A stretch of DNA of 64,000 nucleotides from Diphasiastrum complanatum (GCA_029204225.1 CM055110.1:17468759-17532758), one strand, 5' to 3'. Counted from the first letter of the stretch, positions 45,858-56,982 are shown. Program-made: numbers and translations. The notes: generated from the sequence alone by a model not told the origin.

Positions 45858-46123
45858 CAAAGGTAGCTGGTCAAACGTCATAAACGACCTAATAACTTTT
45901 TGAGAGCAGACACTGCACGCGTCTTCACTAGTGCAAGAGAAAAGAGGCAGCGGCGAGGTGCAGCGGCAACAAACTGGAACTTCTAAATGCGATTTTGAGA
46001 TTTCAGAAGGTGATGAACAAGCACGAAGAGCCAAAGTTGCAACCTCAATCTTGTCCACCCAGCTCGAAGGTACTCTCAATGCCTGCAGACGTTCATAAGC
46101 ATGCCGTGCAATCTTGTAGCAAC
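45858..46123 (-). CDS. IFT122: IFT122, penultimate exon
   Basis: It runs from acceptor TTATAG (46123) to donor GTAATC (45857-45852) and joins the last exon in phase at PL|VEF. It encodes CYKIARHAYERLQALRVPSS then VDKIEVATLALRACSS and a first zinc site (VPVCCRCTSPLP, DACSVCSQKVIRSF), which align with the equivalent human stretch (ARHAYDKL, C..C...C..C). The exon starts in phase with one base carried from the preceding exon. No earlier exon was found to the right within the window: 46.2-53 kb is retroelement sequence, so the next intron is either very long or the gene is broken. Confidence 0.82.
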
Positions 46124-47220
46124 CTATAAATCATAACAAAGTTATATATATATATCAGTTACAATGTCATGATTTACAACTTATTTCACCTCAAGATAAG
46201 CTCCTGACCAGAAATTTGAGAACTCCAAGCTGTGGTTTCAGGTATGCAAGTTTGCAATATTAAAATTGGCGTTCCATAAGAGAAAGCGTACTTTTTCATG
46301 TGTGCTCATCAAAGCCTTTGCATAATTGGCATTAGAAGGAGACATTTTTGGAGCAGAAATTGCAGTATCAGATGAGTAGAATAACTTTGAGTGCCAAGCG
46401 ACAACTACCCTGGCACAGTTTATTGCATTGCAGACGATGTGAGGAAGGCACTGAGGGGGATGATAAAGCGATCCAAAACAACCCATCGTGAAGGACAACC
46501 AGTCGTGATCCTCTAACGGATGCGTGAAGGAGATGAAGGAAGTCCGTTGGCTGAGTCACCTGAGTGAGAGAGAAGGGCCCGAGGAAGAATTTGGGTGCCC
46601 AAGATAGTTTGCAAAATGGTAAATGTTTTTTGGTCCTCCTGAAGTTTTTAATGGCATTTTTAAAAGAATTTGAGGATGGGTCTCTAAGGGCTGTCTTACA
46701 GTTTTAAGACAAACCCACTGTGTCAAAAATTGAAAAAAATGCAAAACAGAGGCTTAATTTTGCATAGAGAATCCATTTTTGTCGAAACAAAAGCTATACA
46801 TTATTGTTTTACACTGTTTAAGCTTTGTTTTGAACCAAAAATCTAGTGATTTGGACATCAGCAGAAAAACTTATCAAGTTTTTAGTGCGGAGACCTCCAT
46901 TTTTCATTAGGGACAACAAAGATTTTTCTGAAAAATGTCAATGTAAAACTTGTTAAAAGCTGATCAAAAGCTAGTAATTGATTGTCGTGCTAAGTACAGA
47001 ACATATATAGATTGAAGTGAATGTTTCTCAAGGAATTAAGAGGTCAAATTGGTTTTACCAACTAACCAAGTGATAAGCCTAGTCGAGGTGACGTCTTATG
47101 CCCTCTCCCTCGGTTACGTGCACTTATCATTAGGTAGCTAAGTAAAACAATTGCAAAAATTCCTGAAATTGATTTGATCAGTTCATTTACGTCATTCAAG
47201 TTGATTATAATGGATTAAAG
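46124..47220. other. IFT122 intron or flank, nothing recognised
   Basis: A minus-strand frame at 46498-46238 is open but does not resemble IFT122 or another known protein. The rest has no supported feature. Confidence 0.4.
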
Positions 47221-47570
47221 AACTTCATTTGATAAATTTGACGGTAAGAACTTTCATACATGGCAAGTCAAGATGAGATTATTATTGACTGAGAAAAATC
47301 TGTGGGATCTTGTTGAGGGTTTCAAAGTTAAGCAATAAGATTCCGGTGATTCTTCTAGTATTGATTTGTGTGATAAGAGAGATGCTGCTTACATTGGTCT
47401 TGGTTTGGCTGATTCTCAAATTCATCATTTAGACCTTTCTAAGACTGCTCGTGAAATATGGCAATTATTAGAAGCTGTATTTAGAGCACGTTCTAAAAAT
47501 GGTAAAATTCTTCTTAAGCAGCAATTTTTTCGCTCTATGGGATTCAGAAAGTTGTTGCAGGATTGCTAAA
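47221..47570 (+). pseudogene. Ty1/copia gag N-terminal fragment
   Basis: FDKFDGKNFHTWQVKMRLLL, LWDLVEG and SKTAREIWQLLEAVF are the start of a copia gag (UBN2-type). A stop at about 47337 and a frameshift near 47540 break it. An LTR-like start (GAGGGAGGG then TGTTAGAATTACT) at about 47889-47910 suggests a polypurine tract and 3' LTR of the same deleted element. Confidence 0.7.
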
Positions 47571-47897
47571 CTCGAAATAGGTATCCTAGAAGATGGTTTC
47601 TTGGATGCAGAAATAAGACAATATCTTCCATATGAGGCAATTTGTGGATGCATTTGCAGTTTCAGGGAAGGATATTATCCTTGGCATAGCTCTTGTACAT
47701 GATGCAGTGAGCAATTTGTTTTGCAGATTCTAGTGGATGTTTGGCTCAAGGGAGGGTGATGGAATTGTTCCACACATTCTCAATTTGATGACATCAGATT
47801 TTTGCATTAATTGCTAGCATAAATGTCACATCATAGAGTTAGGAGTATAATGTACAGCATGAAGTAACACCTCTAACAAAGCTGTCATTGAGGGAGG

Positions 47898-48170
47898 GTG
47901 TTAGAATTACTATTAATGGGCAATGGCACTTTGTTATTTATAGACTTACTTGAAATGTATTAATAAATGTGGTAAAGGCCCAATGTGTCTTAAGTCAAGT
48001 TTAATATAGTTTGGGCCCAATCCCAATGTGAAATGGGTTGAGGTCTTTTATGAAGAGGTGTAATCTCTACCTCTCTCTCACGTACTGCATTCCTCTCATA
48101 TTGTAGTGTGCAAGTTTATGGAATAGAGCAATGGTGTTCTCTCTCTCCTCTTGTCAGTATAACGAGGCGA
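47898..48170 (+). repeat. Probable copia 3' LTR (right edge uncertain)
   Basis: A GAGGGAGGG purine tract precedes TGTTAGAATTACTATT. The segment has AATAAATG near 47960 and CT-rich sequence near 48065-48150. A similar GGGAGGG.GATGGAATTGTTCC lies at 47750. The end is not fixed. Confidence 0.4.
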
Positions 48171-48339
48171 CTGAGAAGTGTCCGTGGAAGACATGATGGA
48201 AAAAGATTGGAAATTGAGAGTAAGGAGCGCGAGTGTATATCAGAAAGCACTACAGAAAGTTTTGAAGGCTTTGGTTGCTGGAAATATTGACAAGAGCTTC
48301 GCTAGCACAAGTGCGAAATGAATTCAAATTCTGCCATTT

Positions 48340-49015
48340 TATAGGCTGATTTGGAGGGTCCATTAGACAATGTACTCAGTTCTGAACCAAAATTTGCAAG
48401 CCTGTTCAGTACTGTGAAAATAAGTTATCAAATTTTAGCGAAGGTTTCTAAAGCTCTGAACCTATCGGGCGAATGTTTTTCAGGTCTGGCGAAGGTTCAT
48501 CCTTCGCCCACGAGCATCCTTCGCCCAAGTACTATCATAAATGCAAATTTTCAGGATCTGAACTTATAGCCGACCTAAATTTGGAATTTTAAATCCATTT
48601 GGCATGTCAACGAAGGTTTCTGAGTACAGGAAGATGCTCGACGAAGGTTCCCAAAATGGCATAGCGCTGAACATTCGCCTAAGGTAAAAACAGGTACCAA
48701 CTGGTGGAAAGAACGTTCGCCCAACTCAATATGGGTATATCTGAGGTGGATCTTGCTTTTGAAAACTCGACGAACAATTCTAACACAGTTTGTGCAAAAA
48801 ATCACCAAAACAGAAAATTTTCAAGTCATTTTCCCAGAAAGATCTGACTCTTAAAAATACTTTCCTTCAATTTTCCTGATCTGATGACATTTCTGACTTT
48901 TGCTCATCAGTCTTTTCTCATTTTTTTTTTCATACTGTCTTTTCCAAAAGAAAATATAAATTAAGTAGTGAAAACAAGAAATTGAAAAACAAAATAAAAT
49001 AAAATATCGTTTAGA
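48340..49015 (-). other. Probable 3' untranslated part of gypsy-3
   Basis: Non-coding, with many CGAAGGTT-type motifs shared with the 5' leaders of gypsy-2 and gypsy-3. A 3' LTR could not be delimited. Confidence 0.4.
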
Positions 49016-49430
49016 TTATGGTTGCTGAACTGGCGGAGCAGACTGCCAAAACTTGCGTAGTTGGCTATCATTTACGGGAGTATCAAAACGTTTTCCATCC
49101 AAATGTTCAAGAATAACTGTATACGGGCCTTCACCTGTGAACTTCAATTTCTCTTTGATCAACTTGGTTTTATACCTCAGTGCTAGATCTTCTTCTTTTA
49201 GATCTTTTTTGTGTAATCGGCGATCGTGCCATGCCTTTCGGCGAGCTTTCTCTGCTGCTAACACATGAACTGCCATCAATCTAGTTTCACACAGTTTGTG
49301 CAAAGCTTCATGATGTAGTTGTAAAGACTTGTTCTAATCGCTCTGTTGCTGCTATGTGTAAGGATGGTATTAAAAATTCAATTGACATGACAACATCTTG
49401 ACCATCAAGTAGTTGAAATGAGTAGAAATT
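49016..49430 (-). pseudogene. gypsy-3 integrase C-terminal segment
   Basis: Starting about 49430, one frame reads SFQLLDGQDVVMSIEFLIPS, the integrase block usually reading PF.L.YG.EA..PIE. After a shift, 49303-49016 reads CETRLMAVHVLAAEKARRKA, WHDRRLHKKDLK, LRYKTKLIKEKLKFTGEGPY and a short tail to a stop. This is the end of a plant gypsy integrase without a clear chromodomain. It follows the Ser/Arg stretch of gag directly. Confidence 0.75.
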
Positions 49431-50815
49431 GATCGCGGAGGTGATGACTTTCGAGAAGATAGACTCTTCTTTGAAGGTGAAGACTTCTTGGATGTTGATG
49501 TCTTGCTAAAACTCTGACTTGAAGAATCTTCGTCAACTTTTCCCTTGCCTTTATCCAGTACCGGGTGGCACATTCTTTAAATCAATCTTTTGAGTTGGAG
49601 TTTCCCATTTCAAGACCGTACTATAATGTTGTTTAGCTTGTTTCTTCGTCATTGATCTTGTGATCATGTCTTCCTTCAATATAACTGCTTTTGGCGGTTT
49701 TATTGTTGGTTCATCAAGAATATTACGTACTCCAATTCTGGTCGGATCCATATCATTTAGAATTTGCTCATCAATAAGTTCTGCATTGTCATCATAAGTC
49801 AAGGAATGACTCACATGAATGAGTTCATCTTCAATCGGGTCATAAGCCGTGTTGTCGAAGTCGATCAATTTCTAGCTTTGAGATGATAAGCTTTACCTCT
49901 TGTTTGGCTTCCATTGTAGCCACTTGCTTCTTGTTGGCATTTCGTCTATCAGCTTCTCTCATTGTCAAGTACTAAAGTTATGTGTTTCTTTTCTTATAAT
50001 CCTTGTGAGTGCCGAAATTTCATTCAACCTCATGCCTAATAGTTTCGAACTTATAATTTCTTGATTTAGCCAACCACTTTCCAACATATTTAGGCTCAAT
50101 GTTAAGTGCCACCTACATAGCTTAATCCAAATCAGTGTAGAATCGTAATGGCACATCATCTGATGGTCTTCTGGTTCAGTTTGAGTTAACTTCTGCGCTA
50201 ATACTTTCTTTGTGTTTGGCACCAACTTTAGGAATTTTCCCAACGTAATATTGATCTTACTAAACAAAATACGCATGAGGAGTTTTGTTTGCGGCGCTTC
50301 TGGTTCATCATCTTGAAGGGTTTTTCATGATGATGCAACTAAGCATTCATATCTATACATGGATTGTTTGGCAATTGCGTTGGTGAAGAACAAACTTCAA
50401 TTGCTACTTTAGCAGCTTCAAGCTCCTCTTCTTCCTACGAATGTTTAATCCATTGCCTCATATCCTAGTACTTTCTTTTTTGCATGGAGATTTGAATAGA
50501 CTCCTCCAGATGCTGTTGGTATATCAGTTACTTGTATAGAATCAGCATGTATTGGATCTGCTACAGGTTCTTTCTGCTTCTGTGCTTTGGTAACCACGAT
50601 CAAGGGTACACTTGGTTCAGTCTGAGCTGCTGGTATTTGCTTAATTGTTATCCAATTCACATGAGCTGTAATCGGTGGAGGCTTTGGTCTTGCTGGGCAC
50701 TCCTTGTAGCAATGTCCATAACCACAGTCATGACATAATGGTACAAATTTGCCTTTGTTTGGACATTCTGTAACTCTGTGATTTTTTCCACATGCAAAAC
50801 ATCCAAATGGCGCTC
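49431..50815 (-). pseudogene. gypsy-3 gag C-terminal half with zinc knuckles
   Basis: The minus strand from 50810 reads FGCFACGKNHRVTEC and CHDCGYGHCYKEC (two CCHC knuckles), then APLIVV-like and KVLGYEAMD. 49868-49551 reads MDPTRIGVRN, SMTKKQAKQHYSTVLK, and the end reads SSPSKKSLSSRKSSPPRSI. Each part aligns with gypsy-2 (24750-25830). Stops and shifts occur between the blocks. Confidence 0.7.
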
Positions 50816-51178
50816 TGTTATGAGCTCGTGACCAGTGCCAAACCCTAGAGAACACAGATAGGTCAGATACCACAATCAGGGTCGTGTCTAGTAGTGTACA
50901 CGACCAACAGGGCAAGACAGTGTGAGTAGTGTCCCCAACACGGAACATAGCCATGCAGGCCTAACACAGTCTAGGGACCCTGTCAGCAGGATAGGGCCCC
51001 CAGTTGGGTCCCGATGTGCAGTCGGCCACGTCAGTGCCATGCGGTCGACACTTGGCAGATGCATGCTACCAGTCTTCACACTGGGCTAGGAGGGGCTTTA
51101 CTCTATATATCAAGGAGTAGGCAAGGTTGGGTGGAACAATTAGTGTTTGCCCTACTGTGGTGTTAGGATCTATTACAC
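50816..51178 (+). repeat. Solo LTR of the gypsy-1 family
   Basis: Start TGTTATGAGC, end CTATTACAC; it aligns along its whole length with 3302-3656. Flanks CGCTC (50811-50815) and TGCTC (51179-51183) form a 5-bp target duplication with one mismatch. gag sequence of gypsy-3 continues on both sides. Confidence 0.85.
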
Positions 51179-51239
51179 TGCTCGGATCCAATTTGTAGAT
51201 GTTTGTTGTTGCACGCCAACATAAATAGCATACTGTTCT

Positions 51240-51538
51240 TTGAGTGAGGAAGAGGGTGGGCTTTCCCCACTTTTGCAGAAGGAAGGTAGACAGAGGGGTG
51301 ATGGCATGCAAAGCTCCAATGTGGTTGGGAGATTTCCTGGTAGCATCAAGTACCTTGTGTGGAATGAATTCTGCGAGCGCTTCTCGTTTTATGGTATGAA
51401 GACAATTTTAGCGCTTTATTTGCTAGAGCATCTGCGGTTGAGTGAGAACCAATCCACGGAGATGGTGCATCTGTTCATAGTGATGAGCTATGCCACAACG
51501 GTCATTGGAGCTGTCCTCAGTGATAGTTTTTGGGTAAA
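51240..51538 (+). pseudogene. Captured first exon of a POT/PTR peptide transporter
   Basis: About 100 codons (frame from TTG 51240, no ATG) read FPGSIKYLVWNEFCERFSFY then GMKTILALYLLEHLRLSEN and IVMSYATTVIGAVLSDSF, ending WG at a good splice donor (GG|GTAAAG at 51539). NEFCERFSFYG is the E-x-x-E-R-F motif of proton-coupled oligopeptide transporters, at the usual place in helix 1. About 110 bases of intron follow. It replaces about 90 bases of gypsy-3 gag, in the opposite orientation. The other exons are absent, so it is a gene fragment, not a functional transporter. Confidence 0.75.
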
Positions 51539-51652
51539 GGTAGCACTTTCTGGAGTTACAAGTAATTGGACAAAGGGACAATACTCATTCTTTTTTTAAG
51601 CTTAGCTCATGTTCATATGGAATGATGCATTTCTTTTTTTGACTTGCTCACG

Positions 51653-52110
51653 GGATGCTTTGGTGGGGTAGGTAAAGCTAATCGTTCTGGATATCCAAGA
51701 GTAGATTGACGAGGTCTAGCTGATGGATTTGCTCCATAAAGTGGGTTCTCGATATCCCATCTGGACATATCGTTGCTGAATAATCCGAGGATTGAAGTTG
51801 CAAAAAAGCAGTCTCTGATTTAGGCGAATTACACAAATGGCATATACTGAATTTTATTTGCTTTTTCAATTGATGACACTCATTCACTGTGTGATTTCCC
51901 ATACAGATGGAACACTAGACATTCTCTCTAGTAGAAAAGTCTTTGCAAACTTCTCAGGTTTCTTGTTTGCTTGTCCATGGAAATCTTCCAATGCTTTGAT
52001 CTTCTCATCAAATTGCGACTGCAACTTTTTCATCTATTTCTGCTGGTTCTTTCCCAGTTTCTCGAACTCATTAAGCATCATCTCTGCAGTAGCGTTCATA
52101 TTCGAACCAG
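51653..52110 (-). pseudogene. gypsy-3 gag middle part
   Basis: The minus strand reads NATAEMMLNEFEKLGKNQQK near 52090-52020, then GNHTVNECHQLKKQIKFSIC and CHLCNSPKSETAF. It aligns with gypsy-2 24170-24600. The capsid domain that precedes this in gypsy-2 is missing; leader sequence joins at about 52110. Confidence 0.7.
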
Positions 52111-52796
52111 ATTTGACCAAAAATTTGACAGAGACTTGATTTGGAAAGTCATAGTACTGGCGAAGGTTTTTGAGACAAAGATTGACTTGGCAAAGGTTCA
52201 ATAGTGCTATTTTTGGTTAAAAACTCTCTGATCATGTTTTTTTTTTTGACAAATTTTATATAAATAATCTTCGCCGAACTCTCAAACAGAGAATCTAACT
52301 CAAATAAAGCTAGGGTGGAACTGGCGAAGGTTCCTGACACATAAAAACACAGTTTCTGTAGTTTGGCTGAGGGTAAAAATAGAAATTTTCTATGATCTTG
52401 ATAGAATTAATGTTCGTTGAACTCAAAAATAATAAATTTCTATAAATAGAATAATTTGGAAACTCGACGAAAGTTCTGGCGAAGAATCAAGAGTAATACT
52501 GGTATTATTGCAAAAAAGAGACTTTTTTTTTTGACAAAAATATGACAATATGACAACTGATCCTCTGAGATACCTTCTATTTCTGATATTATTCTTCATC
52601 GACCTGGCAGTAGATAGATCTAAATCACACCTATGCACAACGAATAGGACGAAGGTTCTTTTTTCTATATTTTTAGGATTTTGGTGATTTTTTGTGGTTT
52701 TTCTGATGTTTCTGAAAATCTGTTGGAAGGATTGTTTGCCCTACAAACTGAAGGTTCTGTGATAAACATGCTTCAAACTGAAAAATTGGCGTAGCT
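52111..52796 (-). other. gypsy-3 5' leader
   Basis: Non-coding, aligned with the gypsy-2 leader (22353-23528) and rich in GGCGAAGGTT-type motifs. Confidence 0.6.
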
Positions 52797-52813
52797 CCCC
52801 GACAATGGCGCTA
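52797..52813 (-). other. Primer binding site of gypsy-3 (tRNA-Asp type, decayed)
   Basis: On the minus strand TAGCGCCATTGTCGGGG, three mismatches to the tRNA-Asp complement. Confidence 0.65.
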
Positions 52814-52817
52814 AAAT

Positions 52818-53186
52818 TGTAGTGGGTTTCTTTCCTATCCTAACCTCAACCCAAGATATATCATCAACGAGTAGAGTGATAGCATATTTCAGATTTCAGC
52901 ATGAATGGAAGATCCATATTTAATTCTAACATTCATTAACACTACGATCATTAACACTACATCCATTAAAAGTACATCCACAATGAAGATAGCTTAATCT
53001 TTCTCTCTCCCCCTTTCTCTTTCACAAAAAGTATAAGAACATGCAATCCCAATGACAATCTGATCCAACAATTAGCAAATACAATGAAAAGCATGAGAGA
53101 TGGAAGAAAAGTGATAGAGAGCAAGGACATTCATAAATTTATCTCACAAGAGAACCAATCTGCTTTATTGAAATGAATGTTTTTCT
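52818..53186 (-). repeat. Partial 5' LTR of gypsy-3
   Basis: It aligns with the right half of the gypsy-2 LTR (about 21908-22331) including the CTTTATTGAAATGAATG poly(A)-signal region, and breaks off at 53186 against unrelated sequence. Confidence 0.7.
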
Positions 53187-53189
53187 AGC

Positions 53190-54823
53190 TCTGCGTTCTA
53201 TTTCTCCAACCTAGTAATTACCTAAATGAACGGTTGGGTATATTCAGACTATTGAGCTTCAAAATTTTGCAACGTCTTATGACAAGTCCGAAGTTTGGCC
53301 AAGAGCTCATTGTATTTTTCTACAGGGACCGGAGAAGAATTTGGTTGAGGTGGAATTGAAAGATAGAAATCAATCGTTTGTTTTTGGTCATCGCACATTT
53401 TTTTCCAGGTTTTGATGACCACTTTTTTTCCAAGAGTTATATTGATTTGGCGTGAGGTCCTCTACTTTTCTGCCAGGAGTTGGGCATCATTGTGTTTATG
53501 TGCCTGTTGCAATGTTGAGGCCAACTGTTGGCAAGGTCCCTGTTTAGCTTTCATTGCTGACTCCGCTCATCGATGGTGGTGGAGTTGATCTTGCAACAAC
53601 CAGTTGAGATCCTTGAGTAGACCGTGCGCATGAGAAAGTACATTGGCCGCTGGGACATCAACCTCCTCTGGTGGCTTGCCAAAATCTAGGATCGTGTGGA
53701 TGTCTCTAGATGGGGCTGCTTGAGCTTCTACGTTCTTAGGCGGATCTTTATCGTACACATCGGGGGGGTTGGCTCCATCAGGGTATCCCGTATAGGTATG
53801 TGTGGGTGACCCTTCTCCTCGATCAAGAATGATAATTTCTTCCCCTTGAGTGTCTGGAGCTTCTTTGGTGGTATCTACTACCACGGTATCTTTAGGCTGA
53901 CCTTCGATAGTTGTGTGCCTTGGTGGTGAGTTGATCTCTATTGGAACTGGGGGGTAGACAGGGAAGCTTAAAAGATGGCCTCCACTTGAATAGCTTCTGG
54001 AGTCGGCTGCTCTGCCTTGAAGGGCTAGTTGGAATAGTTGTTGCTGCTGGTTGGATGCAGCTTGGACTACTGCTTGTGCCGAAAGGTGTTGGACTGCTTG
54101 CTGCCAGTCCTAAGTGGTCCCACCGCAATCTGCTTCTTTGGAGAGAGAAGGGCCTTAAAAATTTCTTCTTGGACTAGGTGAGCCCAATTGTAGGTGTATT
54201 CGTCTACATAAAGAAGGTCATTGAAATGCGAGCCTTCCTTGACCTTGCCACCTCAAAGAAGTTGACTATGAAGGTAGCAGCTCCTTGAAGAACTTCATCA
54301 ACGATGGCTTCAAGTAGTAGGCCATCATTCGTGTGCCATGCCTTTTTAGTAACGTCCATATACTTTTCGACTTTCACGGCCCTTGTCTTGTGTGTCAACA
54401 TGCGCCTTGGCCCGTCAGGAATGCCAATTGCCATAAGAGCTTTTGTGGCAAATGAGACGGTGTGTGTCACTTGGTTCAGCCTGTACTTGAAGCTCGGAAT
54501 ATCCTGAATGGTTGAGCGGAATGCATACTCCACAATGATCGTAAATTGGCATACAGGAGGAGAACAGTTTTGAAACCCGCAGGTCTTCAATAGGGGCTCC
54601 CCTAATTTCCACCTTTTCCGTGCCTCGTAGGGTTTTGGCACCGGAAGGAGTTCTAGTACGACCGACTTTTCCTCCATCATTTTCGTCATCTGATGCGTGG
54701 TGGGGTGAGATCTTCTTCTCCCACAATGAAATCTGGGTCCAACTCTTGTGTGAGCTTGAGCTTTTTGACTGGTTGTGTAGGATCTATTATGGCTTTGCCT
54801 TTATCCTTATCCTCCTCCACCAT
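53190..54823 (-). pseudogene. Unrecognised ORF of about 540 codons, frameshifted
   Basis: ATG at 54823 reads MVEEDKDKGKAIIDPTQPVK and PDFIVGEEDLTPPR. A shifted frame 54689-54204 reads LKTCGFQNCSPPVCQFTIIV, SFKYRLNQVTHTVSFATKAL and EVLQGAATFIVNFFEVARS. Another at 53884-53567 reads EEIILDRGEGSPTHTYTGY and ends LNWLLQDQLHHHR. Further left, LASTLQQAHKHNDAQLLAE and VEKYNELLAKLRTCHKTLQ look like coiled coil. The layout could be a gag-like or plant-mobile-domain protein, but no known domain is recognised. Four or more lesions are present. Confidence 0.4.
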
Positions 54824-55047
54824 CTTGGCAAGTTTAAGCCCAAAAAGTGCTTAAATTTTCCGAAATAGCAAGTTCAAAAGTGAAAAAGAGCAATAGAAGT
54901 TGCTAAATCTAGCAGGTGAGCTTTGAGAATGAATGGATGGCCTTTGTGACTACTGGAATTTGCTTTGGGAATGCTGGAAAATTTCTAAAAAATTCCGGCA
55001 GCATGTTTGTAGCAAGTGTGAGTTTTGAATGAATCCTACCCTCCTTT

Positions 55048-55055
55048 CTTATATA
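55048..55055 (-). promoter_or_regulatory. TATA box for the minus-strand ORF
   Basis: TATATAAG on the minus strand, preceded by a G-run and about 225 bases before ATG 54823. It is a good plant TATA match at a plausible distance; it may belong to an undetected LTR. Confidence 0.45.
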
Positions 55056-55099
55056 GACCCCCCCCCCTCTCCAAATTTGGGAACCAAGATGTTAGATAT

Positions 55100-56048
55100 C
55101 AAATTGACTAAAAAGGACATTCTAAGATCAATGATGACATAGGCGAACCAAGATCAGGTCATTCACACGTGTGGGGATCCAAAACAGTGCTAAAAATGGC
55201 CAAAAAACTTAGTTCAACTCAAAAAATCACTAAATCTCTATTTTTGGGAGTTTGGCTCGTCGTGTTTGACAGTAGTTTTAGCATGGAAAGATGTGCAAAA
55301 TCTCAAAGGGCCAAACCATGATGTCATTTTCACACGTGTGGGGAGCCTAATTAGTGATTTTTGAAGAATGAGTCCCCAACAAAAACTGGCTGAGAGTCTT
55401 GGTTCGCCTGACTCATTGTTGATAGAGCATAATATGAGGAGTCTACTGTGAAGAGGGCAAGCCAACTAGAAAATTGGGAGAGATATTGAGGTTTTTGTCT
55501 CCGCTAGTGACTTGTGTTGTTCTACTTGGCTGAATAGTGGAAGGGTTTGGAACTGTTCAGATCATTGACAAATGGTATCTCCTTCACTGGCACTGATTTT
55601 GGCACTGAGTTCAAAGTTTTTTGATGAATATAGCACTTTTTTTTCTTTTTGAACCCTTGTTGATTCACTTTGTTGCACAGTACTACATTTGGTGGCCTTC
55701 AACGTCCTTACTTGTAACTTGTACTAATTCCATGAACCATGTAAATTGTTTTTTCGTCCTTAAAGATACTCTACTCTCTACACATAACACCACTCCCTGT
55801 ACATTGTATCACAAAAAGACAGACAAATAGAAGAACCGTTCATAAACAATTGGGAAAATGCAAAAAATAGTCATACAAAAAATGATGAAGTTTATACAGT
55901 GGGAGGTAAGTGGTAATAGCGCCTTAGCCCGACTAGCATTTACCAAGGTGGGTAAAAGGTCACCCTCCAATGTGGCCAATTGAACTGCGCCATTCTCGAA
56001 TATTTTCATTACTCTCTGCCCATCTGTCTCAAAGGGCACCTGCAATGG
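55100..56048. other. Spacer, nothing recognised
   Basis: No coding region or repeat was supported between the TATA box and the copia gag. Confidence 0.4.
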
Positions 56049-56840
56049 CCTCGAATGTGGTGCAGAAAATCAGCATCACCCTTGACACAATGAATTATAG
56101 GTTTTGGAGGCACAAGATGAAGATGCTGCTCAAGGGAGAAGGGCTGTGGAACCTCGTAGATGGAAGAAATCTAGTACCAGAGGTTGGAGATGCTAGGGCC
56201 ATCATTGAATGGAAGAAACTAGATGAAAGTAGCCTCCATCATCTATCTGTCGCTATCAGAAGAAATCCTCATGACTACTGAGTCATGCACCACCAGCAAG
56301 TCTGGGACCGAAGTCCTACATTTAAGCAACCAACTGATGACAGTGAAGTGGGATGGCGGAGACCTTGAAACACACGTCAACAAAATGAAGTCACTCTTCG
56401 CTCAACTGAATGCAGCAGGAGAGGAGTATCATTCCTGTCATCCAACAATTCTTGTCTTCATAAGATCATTGCCAAGCTCATACCAATCACTGAGAATGAT
56501 CTTGATGAGGACTCCAAACATGACTTTCGAAGATGCAGCCAAGACAGTTGCAGAAGAAAAGATGATGCGTGAACAAGCTGAAGAAGAGGAGACATCAATG
56601 TTCGCAAGACAGAAAGCAAAAGTGAAGCCAAAGGATCAAAACAAAGCTGATCAAAGGGAGGAGAGTCCTGAGCGACAGAGAACAAAATTTGATAAGAGGT
56701 TAGTGTGTTGCTTCTACTATAACAAGAAGGGCCACTTTGCAAATGAATGCAAGAAGAAATTATTCAAAGAAAGGATACACGTTGTAGAGTCGTCCAACAC
56801 AAAACACGAGGAAGTAGTATTATGTTTTTTCACTATTTGA
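56049..56840 (+). pseudogene. Ty1/copia gag, frameshifted, directly followed by LINE tail
   Basis: ATG 56049 opens a UBN2-type gag: ISITLDTMNYRFWRHKMKML, GEGLWNLVDGRN, EWKKLDESSLHHLSVAI. After a frameshift near 56270 the second frame reads VNKMKSLFAQLNAAGEE, IRSLPSSYQSLRMIL and the knuckle CCFYYNKKGHFANEC, in which the second Cys is Tyr. It ends KHEEVVLCFFTI at 56840. No protease or later pol domain follows. Instead the shared LINE 3' end begins at about 56839. No LTR or PBS was recognised upstream. Confidence 0.8.
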
Positions 56841-56930
56841 AGACATTGTCACACTCCCTTAGTTGTTACACACACTTTACATGTATTACTTTGTGTTATG
56901 TGTCTTTTGGCATTAAAGAAGACATTAATA

Positions 56931-56982
<52 letters not shown>
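56839..56982 (+). mobile_element. LINE-type 3' end: stem-loop, TTAATAAA and (TC)n
   Basis: GAAGACATTGTCACACTCCC to GACATTAATAAAGC matches the last 135 bases of LINE copies A and C. The stem-loop is at 56900-56913: GTGTC-TTTT-GGCAT, five pairs with two wobbles. A tail of about 23 TC units follows. No LINE coding sequence precedes it. Confidence 0.75.

Larger units (their letters stand above)
49016..53186 (-). mobile_element. Ty3/gypsy element gypsy-3, deleted, with nested insertions
   Basis: It is a relative of gypsy-2 in opposite orientation. Minus order: LTR end (53186-52818), PBS (52813-52797), leader, partial gag, zinc knuckles, gag tail, Ser/Arg stretch, integrase end. The capsid domain and all of protease-RT-RNase H-integrase core are missing. 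It is interrupted by a solo LTR and a captured exon. Confidence 0.75.

Noticed and set aside
46238-46559. Minus-strand frames as an earlier IFT122 exon
   Set aside because: The translation does not resemble the stretch expected before the penultimate exon, and the phases do not fit.
51240-51599. Intact small membrane protein gene
   Set aside because: There is no ATG, the homology ends at a splice donor, and only the first transporter helices are present.
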